64,000 bases of DNA from Heliocidaris erythrogramma (lineage: Eukaryota; Echinodermata; Echinoidea; Camarodonta; Echinometridae). The stretch is taken from assembly GCA_025617745.1 (NCBI GenBank), contig CM046871.1:35684722-35748721 (forward strand), written 5' to 3'. How positions within the stretch are numbered: position 1 is the first letter of the stretch; each line of letters begins with the position of its first letter. The notes under the pieces are model-generated. The model ran no database searches. It was not told the DNA's origin and saw only the letters and a program-made list of their open reading frames with translations. A program made the position numbers and the translations under genes. This document shows, piece by piece, positions 54,466 through 64,000 of this stretch.

Positions 54466-55499
54466 GACTTGTGCTTTCAAAACTTTAAGTTAGCAAAACT
54501 TTAACGAAACAACTCAATACCTATGCATCTGCCGGATAGTGCCTCGCTCCGCAGGCACAGATCATTTTCAGTCATTATAGGGTCTGAACTATCTGGGTAC
54601 TAGACTAGCACATAATACACCTCTATGTATGATGTAGTGTAACCATGAAGGAGTTATAATCTGACAGTTACTACATGTAGTACATGCAATTCAAGTAGAT
54701 CTGATATTATCTGAATGCTTTCTGATATAAAAAAAACATGTAATTGCTACCTTTGCACATGCCAGACTGTGCCTCAATTTTTTTTTTGTATATAACATGC
54801 AAAGAGTGAACAATAGCCAGCCAAAACACCAAGGGTCCAGAAGGCTAATGAATGGTTCACTGCAACTCATTTGTGGAAGCGCACTCGAGTTGTGCGGCAG
54901 AGGTACACACTATCTTTGCAGTCACAAAGATTTTTAGCTCGCGATAAGGTCTGAAATATCTGTGTACTCGACTAGCACCAAAAAAAAAAATCTGTATGCT
55001 CCCTGACATCATACAACGATGTAATTGCTATCTTTGCACCTGGCAAACTGTGCCCTACTTTGCAGAGTTTGCATGCACACGCCCTTGTCAGTGGTAACAT
55101 GTATAAGAGGGTATCAACTCGAAGACTACATGGAGACTGCACTCCATAGGCTCTACACTGTAGTTGCTTATGACATCACAGCTTTGAGAATAAAATTGTC
55201 CGCTAGGCCAAGGCTTTATGAAATTGTGTTTGAGTGTCAAAATAGTCTGTGCCTTTAGACTACACTTTGGTGGCACAAACCCTTATACAATGGGCCTGAA
55301 TTATATTTGGTCCAGGCTAACCCATAATAGACTCATATAAATGTATATATTGTAACTATATTGTAACTATAAAGTATCATATATGTAGCCTGATAGTTAG
55401 GCATCAAGCTGCTATGTTTCTATTTCATAATATTGTAAAGTTCAAAGTTTATGAGCAGGACAATATGTTTGTGAAAAAAAGGTCCTTGGATTTGAAATT

Positions 55500-55790
55500 T
55501 TCAAATTAGCTGATAGACCCCTCCCCCATCTGCTCTCTCCTCACTCAAAATTTTGGGGCAACTTCTAATCGCCCATTATCTCCTGACCATAAATAAACCT
55601 CTGCTGAGCACCCTCCATTTGTGCGGGGTCCCTGAAGCAGACCTCACATTTTTCCTTTGATGACAGACCCCCAAACCCCTTCCCTATCCTTGTTCAAAAT
55701 TCGTGGACAACTCTTAATCGCACACCCTATCTCCTCACCATAAATAAATCTCTTCCGAACACCCTCCATTTGTGATAGTCTCTGACAGCG
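55500..55790. repeat. Two-copy direct repeat, ~130 bp
   Basis: CTCC(T/C)..CCATAAATAAA(C/T)CTCT and ACACCCTCCATTTGTG-type sequence occurs at about 55550-55640 and 55690-55785. The right copy overlaps the candidate Mondo exon at 55739-55849. Confidence 0.7.
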
Positions 55791-55849
55791 GAGCCGAGCT
55801 GGGATGGATTCCATTGCTTGTTAATAGGCCGTCCTTGGATAACATCCGC
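55739..55849 (-). CDS. MLXIP/MLXIPL-like: Candidate upstream Mondo exon (YHKWR)
   Basis: With acceptor CTTTTTTCAG|GCG and donor TTTATG|GTGAGG this is 111 nt, open, phase 0 to 0, which fits the next exon at 49999. It reads LGSAVRDYHKWRVFGRDLFM at the end, aligning without gaps to IEIVIREYHKWRTYFKKRLQ of MondoA. An internal acceptor (ATCCCAG|CTC) could start it at LGSAV. Against it: the residues before LGSAV do not match the family's KYWKSR, and part overlaps a local duplication. Confidence 0.42.
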
Positions 55850-55955
55850 CTGAAAAAAGAGAAAGAATAACATAGTGATGGATGGTGTGAGAGGCAGCAG
55901 GGTGACAATTGATGTTTCTACTTTTGTAAATAAATACGATCCAACTGAACCTGGA

Positions 55956-56118
55956 GCCCGTTCTCATTACAAGGGATAGCGCGTGCTAGATCGCGCCACA
56001 TCTAAGGTTTTCGGCGTGATCCACGAAGGTCCACAGCAATCCCAAACTGGACTACCTCTGAGGGTCGCCCCGCAACAGCGCGATCCACTTTCCAATCTCG
56101 TAACAAGAACCTGGATCA
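55956..56118. mobile_element. MITE family F, copy 1
   Basis: Starts CCCGTTCTCATTACAAGGGATAG and ends CCAATCTCGTAACAAGAAC, with GCGCGATCCACTTTCC before the end. The same layout is at 58349-58668. Confidence 0.75.
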
Positions 56119-57549
56119 CAAGGGCAAGGCCAGGGTAATCAGGCTTGCTATCATATAAGTTACCAAGAATAACAGAAAATACACAAAGTTACAGTTTGCA
56201 AGTGTCATTTTCATAGATATTTGTATTCATCCATGCTCTAATGGGGCTAAAAACTTGATAAAATCATAAGGTATTATACTAAAAAGGTTATCACCACAGA
56301 AACGGGTGTGGCGGGCCATGTGCTGGATGTGCCCCCCCCTAATAAAAACAAAAAATAAACAAAACAAAACAACAACAAAATCCACCGGTGACTGTTTGGG
56401 ACAAAATTCTTTGAAGTCGTGGACTTGTTTCTTGTACATGTTATGTATATGAATGAAAGTGAATTAGCGGACTAATTTGCATGTTCATAAGCTCAAATAA
56501 ATCATTCAGGTACTCCTAATGAAAGCTCTGAACGATTTGTTTTGCGGTTGAATAAACCTATATTCTAACGATTAGAAATGCAATACACGTTTGCTATAGA
56601 CAAAGTTTTAACAAAAAAAAGCTCCGAGGCAAATGTCAATATCATAAATACAAAAATTGACTTTATGATGCCATTCCCTTACCTTAAGTTTGCTTACTAC
56701 ATGTACCAAAGGATAAGAATGAAGAAGTTTACATTTCATAAAAAGAATACAAATACATCTATGTACGTATAGTAGTAAAGAGTTTGTGCATTAGATGAAT
56801 ACAGCTACCAGGAACTTCAGAATAATAATTACCAAGTTATAGTAATAATAAACCATTCATATATAGCGCATATCATAGTACATAAGTATGTCTCTATGCA
56901 TTATAAATTTACACGTACTCTATACTCATTTTTAATACAGGAAAAGCACTCTTCTATTTGTGCATTTGCAGGCTAAATAAGTGTATACATGTACTTTATC
57001 ACATTTATAAGTTTTTTAATAAACTTTTTATGTTCCCACCACATTTACATTTATTCTTTTCTTCTTTCTATACTAGTTTGCACTATGTTATTGTTTGTAC
57101 ATACATTTGACATGTTTTATGAATATTTTTTTTAAAATGGAGATATGGAAATAAATTAATTCAATTCATTTCAATTCAACCTTACAAGGAGTCACATTTT
57201 TCAAAGTGCATTATTTTCCTTCATAAGCCAGTAAAACACATCATACAACTAATTGTACATGCACTGATTTTGCCATCAATGTAACCTTTTCTCTATTGTT
57301 TCGACCTATGGACCGAATACAAAACACAAGAGTTCACCTGATATTCTTTCTTGACCTGCATCATAAAAGGTTTATTTTATTATAAAGCATTATTTACAGT
57401 AACAATCCTAATCTGAACCTTGACTTGTGTTTTTGGCATCCTCCCAAGCAAATATATCATATTTCCTCACTTCCTAAGATTATTTCTCTTCTTCTTATCT
57501 CTGAGAATAGATCTGATTCACCTCCTTATCAAAACAGTTCATCTCAGAA

Positions 57550-58211
57550 CTAGAAAGGCCATCAAAGGCGGCAGACCCACGCCTTAGCGGCGCTACAGAG
57601 TAGTTGCATTCTTTCCCTAACCGATTCTTTCCTGTTACTATATTTTATATTTTATATTTTTCTCCTTTTTTTATCGCAATAAAGACTTCCAGATTTGGCA
57701 TAATTTAATATTTAATACATGCATGTAAAATATTATGGTTACTTATTGTTATTATTATGTAATTTGGCACAATGATACTGCATGTGAATATATTTGTTTG
57801 TGTATTTTGATTTGATTATTGTGAAAAATGTTATTTTGAAAAAGGAAGTAATAAAATATTCTTAAAAACAAAAAAAAAAACTATCCGAACTGAAGTTCCT
57901 ATAACCGATCATCACCAAAATCTAATCGATTCTTTTCCTAATCAATTCTTTCCTGTCACTATCCGAACTGAAGTTGGGGTCAAAACTTCAAGGTCACACA
58001 GAATTTGCAGGGGTCAACCGATCATCACCAAAATCTAATCAATTCTTTCCTGTCACTATCCGAACATTCCCTGAAAATTTGGTGCAAATCCGTTCACCCA
58101 TTCTCTAGTTATCTTGTACACAAACAAACAAACAAACAAACAAACAAACAAACAAACATACGGAGCCCTTTACATAACCCTGCCGATTTTATCGGCGTGG
58201 GTAAAAAGGGA
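57550..58211 (-). mobile_element. Helitron-like element, copy 2, with a retroposed insert
   Basis: Inverse of the 9.6-kb copy: on the minus strand A|TCCCTTTTTACCCACGCC at 58211 and GGCCTTTCTAG|T ending at 57550. Contains CCGATAAAATCGG, (CAAA)n on the plus strand at 58122-58157, and two partial copies of CCGATCATCACCAAAATC. An A-tailed insert at about 57645-57881 is flanked by ACTAT. Confidence 0.78.
57645..57881 (+). mobile_element. Poly(A)-tailed retroposed fragment inside the Helitron copy
   Basis: AT-rich sequence with two AATAAA-like signals ends in about ten A residues. ACTAT lies before and after it, and the interrupted Helitron sequence reads CTGT(C/T)ACTATCCGAACTG when it is removed. 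Source transcript unknown. Confidence 0.55.
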
Positions 58212-58348
58212 TATATATAAAGGTGAACCCACAATGGCAGTTTGAGATACTGTGGAAGAGAGGACGGAACAATCTGAGCTCTGTGCCAAATTTGGTACAT
58301 GCAGTTCCCTCACATTTATATAGAATAGAGTTCTTCCATATGGACTAT

Positions 58349-58668
58349 GACCCCGTTCTAATTACAAGGGATAGAGAACTCTAGCGCGCGCTAGATCGCG
58401 CCACCTCTAAGGTGAGAACGCGGCGACATCGCTTGGGCGGGCTCCATGGCAATCCCAAACCGGACCACCTCTGGGGGGTGGTCCATGAGAGATAGCGTGA
58501 TCTAGAGCGCGCCTTTTCGCAGTTTACTGTGCAGAGAGTGCTAAAATATATTGCGCTACCCTCTGCAGGTGTGTGAACCCGCGGCGTGCCAGCAGCGTGC
58601 CAGTGGACCTCCCTGGCGCGCCCCATGATTGAGCGATCCACTTTCCAATCTCGTAATGAGAACGGGGT
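58349..58668. mobile_element. MITE family F, copy 2
   Basis: Terminal repeats ACCCCGTTCTAATTAC / GTAATGAGAACGGGGT; interior rich in GCGCG and GATCGCGCCACCTC. Fuller than copy 1. Confidence 0.85.
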
Positions 58669-58919
58669 CAGTGGAATCATAGTTGAATGGACAGCTCGCA
58701 AAGTGGTTGACAGTCTTTTCAAAACCGAACAAGCACTTTAAAGATAAAGTTGAAGGGAAAGGTAGATCATGTCTACATAAGAATTGGTGTGTACTGTGAG
58801 GTTTTGGAATCATCAAAATGATAAGAAATTTACCCAATCTCGCTGCAAAGCACATGCACTGCACAAAAAATGGGTATATGGGACCGTACACACGTGTGAC
58901 ATAATGTTCGCTCAAACAT

Positions 58920-59853
58920 TTAAAGGAGAATGAAACTCAACAAACAGCTGATAATCAAGTGGAAAATTGTCAGACTGTTCAAAATATCTTGAAAATACTC
59001 CAATTTGATTACTCAGTAAGGAGAACAATCTCTCTGAAGTTTGCAGATTCCTTGCTAGATATTATGGCTATATCGTGGTTGAGGAAACCACTCGTTCGTT
59101 AGCATGCAAAAATAAAGTGCAGAGTCTACGGACGGGGAATGAGGAAACCAATGCGTGCAACGCAATGAAGCACTTCTGTGCGGAGTGAACGGTGGTTTCC
59201 TCAACCACGATAATGCCGATATTATTCCATGGGGGCTGCCATTTGAAAAACTGTGATGTCACATTAGTACATGTCCATTTACCTGTACACAATGGATATC
59301 ATGTTGCATAATGAATAGCTTTTGTACAACTAAAGCCACCAATGCAAAATGGCAGCCATCTTGGTACCCCCATTGTTTTGCACCTGTAGGTGATAAGAGC
59401 AGTTGCAGGTCTTTGTCACTTCTTTGAAGAATTGACAAACCTTTGTCTGACCAAGCAACAACCTGTTCATGCCAAATCCTCCTTAACAAAAGAAACAGCT
59501 GAACCAAATATATGGACACATATAGGTTATATGATAAAAGTATCTTCATTTGATAAGTGGCTTATGAGAAAATCCGGTGTCATACATTCCACAGGTGATC
59601 ATGGGTCTCTTGTACATGTAGCTCGTGTACAGGTCAGTGGGTTATCTCACAAATAGAACTGCTCTGACATTTTGTAAAGAAAATGGCAGACACCATGGCA
59701 TAAGGTCTAGCAAGGAAACTGCAACACTTTGAGACACTGCTCTCCTTCTTGTATAATCAAATAGGAGTACATGTAATTTCAAACTATTTGTGATAGGCTG
59801 ACAATTTTCTACATGATTATAGGCTAATGTTTGTTGCCTTTCATTCCCCTTAA
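58920..59853. mobile_element. Element R (TTAA type, ~930 bp)
   Basis: TTAA at 58920-58923 and 59850-59853; short ends AGGAGAATGAAA / TTTCATTCCCCT. The interior has no recognisable transposase. It holds palindrome L at 59058-59226. Confidence 0.75.
59058..59226. mobile_element. Palindromic MITE L
   Basis: Arms of about 34 bp with one 22-bp perfect core, ATCGTGGTTGAGGAAACCAC and its complement, lie 100 bp apart inside element R. Confidence 0.82.
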
Positions 59854-60263
59854 AGCTATTTCTCCTCATATTTTTAACATGGGACACGTGAAGAGCAATC
59901 CTTGTCAGGGGACATTTCTACTATGATGTTCTTCCAAACTGACATAAAAGGAATGAGAAAGCTCACAAACTATTTTCTACCTTTCCCAGAACTCAACCTC
60001 TTTAAATCTAAGTCAAGTGCAGAGTTGTCCATGGTCGGATGCAATTAACTATTTATGTGAAGCGCATGAGCGAGTGCCTGCACAGAGAAAATCACACATC
60101 TTGAGTTTCTAGGAATTGTACACAAGATCGCTCTTGGGAATCTAATTTCTAAAAGGTCTACATTAGGGTAAAAGAGTGCTTCAAGAAAGAGAATATACAT
60201 GCCTACAGATGGAGGAGATAATCATACCTCGCAGGAAATGCAAGGAAGGAAAAGACTGTTATC

Positions 60264-60563
60264 TTAAAGGGATACGGAATCGCAGATTGTGGACGTTTTT
60301 ATGCCGCGAGAGGGCACCGTGTTCGTTACCTGATCATGCCGCTGCCTGGTGGGGCTGCCCGGTCGGACAGACTCGTCGCTGCGCAACATGCACGCTCCGC
60401 CTGATCTCGAGCTCTTGTGCGAGATTCGGTCGGCTTCGTGCAGTCCGAAATATAATCCCAGTAGTCCAACGGACGCGCTCGACGCACAAACTTTGTGTAC
60501 GAGTGAATGGGGCTTACGCAATCCTGACTTTCCCCACAGCCGCCTAGTGGCGTATCCCTTTAA
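60264..60563. mobile_element. MITE family I, TTAA type
   Basis: TTAA at 60264-60267 and 60560-60563 with AGGGATACG / CGTATCCCT ends. The interior is GC-rich (TGCCGCGAGAGGGCACC), unlike its surroundings. Right next to the polypurine tract. Confidence 0.82.
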
Positions 60564-60593
60564 GGGAAAGGGAAAAGAAAGAGATATGTAATG

Positions 60594-61262
60594 GAAGAGA
60601 GGGGTGATGGGAGAGAAGAGAGGGAGACACAAAGAGAAAACAATAGAAAGAGGAAGAGATAGGGAGAGAGAGGAAGAGATAGGGAGAGAGAGGGGGAGAT
60701 AGGGAGAGAGAGGGGGAGAGAGGGAGAGAGAGGGGAGAAGAGAGGGAGAAGAGAGGGAGAAGAGAGGGAGAGAGAGAGGGAGAAGAGAGGGAGAGAGGGA
60801 GAGAGAGGGGGGAGAGGGAAAATGAGAGAAGGGGAGAGGGAAAAGAGAGGGGGAGCTGGAAGGAGAGAGGAAGATAGGGAGAGCAACAAAGAGGGAGAAA
60901 AATAAAAATAAAAATAAAAGAGAAAGGGTGGAAGAGAAGCCAAAAAGAGTAAAGTAGAGATGAAGAAGAAAAAGGAAGAGAAAAAAAAGGAAACCTGAAA
61001 GGAGAGAAATTAGTGCAGAGAGAGCTAGAGAAAATGAAAGCAGTAAGAACAAGTTAAAGAACGCAACACGAGGAAGGGAAATGAGAAGCAAATAGACGAG
61101 ACAGAGAGAGGAAAAAGACAGAGAGAGAGACTGACAGAGAGAGACTGACAGAAAGAGAGAGTGACTGACAGAGAGAGAGTGACTGACAGAGAGAGAGAAA
61201 GAGAGTGACAGAGAGAGACTGAGAGAGAGAGATTGACAGAGAGAGAAAGAGAGAGAGACGAT
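60594..61262. repeat. Long polypurine (GAGAGG/GGGAGA)n tract
   Basis: About 670 bp almost wholly purine on the plus strand, in blocks of AGAGAGGGAGA, GGAAGAGATAGGGAG and GAGAGACTGACAGA. The 342-codon minus-strand frame (SLSLSLSL) is a product of the repeat. Confidence 0.92.
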
Positions 61263-61609
61263 GGATAGAAGCAAGACGATGGATAGAAGCAATACACCAA
61301 ATTACAGGCATGTAAAGAAAAATCCATTAGAGGCATTTCATCTCATTATAGCACAAGTGCAAAATAATCTTCCTCTTCCAAAGCCATTACCATGTGACAG
61401 ATGTACATTGTAAGCAACCGGTAGATAGCAACTCTATCATAGCAACTCTATCCTATCTACGATCTCACTCCAGCATGCTCCAATTATTAAGTTATTAATT
61501 CCTTATACACATGTATCTTTCCAGTCAGATATATACATTGCCTCATAAAGAATATTAAACTAGGCAAGTCTGAGCCATTTTGTCGCATACATTACTGACG
61601 ACATCTAAG

Positions 61610-62172
61610 GGTGCGTTTATCAACTCTTTCTTTCGGCAGAAACAGGTTTTCCAAAGGGCTTTCAGTGATTATTTTAGAGATGATAAACGCAAAGCTGTTT
61701 TGATTATGGGGTTCGGAAAGCCCTTTTGAAAGTCGCAAATTTGTGCTTTCCAAAACAGGTTTCAGAAACAGGTTACGAAAACAGGTTACAAAAAGCGAGA
61801 TAAACGCAAAGTTGTTTTGAAACGACTTTATACTTCGGTCACGAACTACGTGTTTCCGGTTTCTGAAAAGACGCGCGCCAGGCAAGTACATGTGTACACA
61901 GCACAGTACTATATAACATACCTACGTGGTACCGATATTGTGCTCTGAATAGACGTTAGCCAAAATAAAAAGCGCGCGCCGTATATGACCCCTTCTCCTC
62001 GGGTCAAACTGCGCAATGCATCTGCGCAGTGACAACGTCGGTTTTCGACTTGTCGATGAGATGATAAACGCAACTTATTTTGAAAGCCGTTTGCAAAGGC
62101 CTTTGGAAAGGGCTTTTGATAGTGGGTATGGAAAGCCGTTTCAAACTGGGGAATGATGATAAACGCGACCTC
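61610..62172. mobile_element. MITE family E, copy 2
   Basis: Ends GGGTGCGTTTATCA / TGATAAACGCGACCTC, and GATAAACGCAAAG.TGTTTTGA motifs recur inside. Longer than copy 1 at 2172. Confidence 0.72.
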
Positions 62173-62539
62173 AGATTTTAGTATACTGTATTTCCGAAAG
62201 AACGACACGATAACAGTTTCAAAATAAAAACAACAAAGAAAACATAGCAACTTGTAAAAGAAGGCCTCTACATCAACTGGACCAAACCACAACTCAACCA
62301 AATGATGCTGTCTATTTAATTCTATTTGGTTCGTTGACCATTCAGGTCCTTCACCCTATTACATGATTTCATGACATATCCTGTATTTATTCACTCATGA
62401 TGGTTTAGATATTCTTTGTAATCAGAGAGTATATACAGCTATACAAAAAATTATTAGACCAAGCATGGTTACTGATAGTGTTATTTTTGTGGTAAGAAGG
62501 AAATAAAACTAGAGCACTTGGAAGGGGGACCAGTCCGAG

Positions 62540-63434
62540 TACATGTATTCCCCGAACCCGTCACCCCCCATTTGAATCAATGTTATGACTGAAATGGATA
62601 AAGTGGCAATTTGGGACCTCGGGCATCACTGCTGACAAAAATGACCTTTTTGTACTTTTGTCATTTTTTAGTTGTTTTGAAATTGAAAGTGATCCGACAA
62701 AAACTGCAGCCGTTAGAGCGCTCACAAGAAAGTCTTTACTATTTCTTTAAAAAATATGGTTACCATGGCAACGATGACTCCACCCACACCAAAAACAATA
62801 GGCGTCTTCATCTTACCATAATGCGCCTCCATGCGAAATTTGAAGGTGATCTGACAAAAACTGTAGCCGGTAGAGCGCTCACAAGAAAATCTTTACCATT
62901 TCTTTAAAAAATATGGTTACCATGGCAACAATGTCAACTCCGCCTACACCAAAAACAATAGGCGTCTTCATCTTACCATAATGCACCTCCATGCCAAATT
63001 TGAAGGTGATCCGACAAAAACTGCAGCCGGTAGAACGCTCACAACAAAATCTTTACCATTTCTTTTAAAAATATGGTTACCATGGCAACAGTGTTGACTC
63101 CGCCCACACTAAAAACAATAGGCGTCTTCATCTTACCATAATGCACCTCCATGCGAAATTTGAAGGTGATCCGACAAGAACTGCAGCCGGTAGAGCGCTC
63201 ACAAGAAAATCTTTACCATTTCTTTAAAAATATGGTTACCATAGCAACCATGACTCTGCCCACACCAAAAACAATAGGCTTCTTCATCTTACCATAATGC
63301 ACCTCCATGTGAAATTTGAAGGTGATCCGACAAAAACTGCAGCCAGTCAAGCGCTCACAACTAAATCTCTGTGGCGGACGCGGCGCGACGATGCCAAATC
63401 CATAGTATCCCCGAACTAGTGTTCGGGGATACAA
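62540..63434 (+). repeat. Pearl-like element P4: five ~160-bp monomers + palindrome
   Basis: GATCCGACAAAAACTGCAGCC recurs at about 62691, 62848, 63008, 63168 and 63325, with ACAATAGGCGTCTTCATC in each unit. The right end is TGTATCCCCGAAC-rich: hairpin GTATCCCCGAACTAG / TGTTCGGGGATAC at about 63402-63432. TGTATTCCCCGAACCCG at about 62544 near the left edge echoes it. There is no clear GGAC run. Confidence 0.8.
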
Positions 63435-63807
63435 TTACATGTACATAAGCAAGGTATAATAGCTGGAATTTGGTATTCATTCAATGAAATACAAAGAAAA
63501 ATAATTTTTATAATTTTGTATGCATATTAATTTTGTATGCATATTATGGTGTCCTTATTACAGAAGCTTGGTTTAATCATTTTTCCAGGGCTGTATATAA
63601 AGTTGACGATGGAGTTTGCATGACTCTGAAACATGTACCATTCCTTAAAATGCTATATGTTTTCTTTGTTGTTTTTATTTAGTACATTTGCTAACTGTAT
63701 TAAGCTGACAGCCTTCCTGTAGCTCCTGTAACCCCAAAATATCAAGTAAAATGATATTTTTATATCATTTTATGCTCAATATTCCATTTATAATACTTGG
63801 TAACGTA

Positions 63808-63993
63808 ACTGGGCGTTGTGGCGTGCGCCTGTAATCCAGCTACCAGTGGAAGTTATAAACTGATTCAGCGGACCCAGGTTCGAGACTGAGTCACGTCTTT
63901 CGGATGGTGACGTTAAAGGTCGGTCCCAGACGTAAATAATCATATCTGATTGATACACGTCTGTAAAAACCCAATTACACACACACACACACA
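63808..63993 (+). mobile_element. 7SL-headed SINE, copy 2
   Basis: Begins ACTGGGCGTTGTGGCGTGCG, CCTGTAATCCAGCTACC, then box B-like AGGTTCGAGACTG and a common 3' region ending TCTGTAAAAACCCAATT(AC)n. About 12 differences in about 175 nt from the inverted copy at 49440-49625. Confidence 0.78.
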
Positions 63994-64000
63994 GGACATA

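Larger units (their letters stand above)
58738..60005. mobile_element. MITE family B, split copy containing element R
   Basis: Minus-sense family B: TTAA at 60002-60005 with CCCAGAACTCAACCTC, and TTAA at 58738-58741 with AGATAAAGTTGAAGGG. The interior is interrupted by R at 58920-59853; rejoining across it gives ACATTT.AAGCTATTTCTCCTC, close to ACATTTCAGCTGTTTCTCGTC in copy 2. Confidence 0.82.

Noticed and set aside
60264-61292. 342-codon minus-strand open frame rich in Ser/Leu/Pro
   Set aside because: It is the complement of the (GAGAGG)n polypurine tract running into MITE I; composition is pure repeat, no domain.
1-64000. Retrovirus-like, LTR or Polinton-like elements
   Set aside because: No long terminal repeats, capsid, protease, integrase or polymerase-like coding sequence was recognised.

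Overview
The window is animal nuclear DNA: AT-rich, intron-dominated and packed with short transposable-element copies. The two protein-coding genes and the repeat landscape point to a marine invertebrate deuterostome, most probably an echinoderm. That repeat landscape consists of palindromic TTAA-type MITEs, minisatellite-bearing 'pearl'-like elements, tRNA- and 7SL-like SINEs, poly(G) runs and hAT-type ends. The species is inference. There are no operons, CRISPR arrays, recognisable rRNA or stand-alone tRNA genes, and no retrovirus-like or Polinton-like elements that I could see.

Two multi-exon genes lie head-to-tail on the minus strand. (1) About 0.9-15.5 kb holds the N-terminal part of an ABCC5/MRP5-like ABC transporter. 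Seven coding exons have consistent splice phases (about 383 codons): the cytosolic N-terminus and most of the first transmembrane domain. The nucleotide-binding domains and the second TMD lie beyond the left edge. (2) About 26.5-50.0 kb holds the central and C-terminal part of a Mondo gene (MondoA/ChREBP, MLXIP/MLXIPL family), a glucose-sensing bHLH-ZIP transcription factor. Fourteen exons with consistent phases give 857 residues and a stop. They cover the late Mondo conserved region, a Q/S/P-rich activation region, the bHLH, the zipper and the C-terminal WMC/DCD dimerisation domain. The N-terminal exons lie to the right; one candidate (55.74-55.85 kb, reading YHKWR) is in the window and the rest are probably beyond it. 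The roughly 4 kb left of the Mondo stop (22.2-26.5 kb) may be a long 3' UTR. The 15.5-22.2 kb stretch is intergenic or the 5' part of the ABCC gene.

The introns carry most of the remaining structure. There are many small inverted-repeat elements (families A-S here, several with TTAA target duplications), nested up to three deep. Two Helitron-like copies have exact A|TC...CTAG|T ends. Four elements are built as tandem about 150-175 bp monomers followed by a terminal palindrome; three of them have a GGAC-type tetranucleotide run between the two. Two copies of a SINE have a head resembling the 7SL RNA Alu domain. Two of the tandem arrays, both inside or between Mondo exons, carry clustered AGGTCA half-sites spaced one base apart (DR1, the RXR/HNF4/PPAR-type site) in nearly every monomer. 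That is the most suggestive link between the repeats and the host gene.
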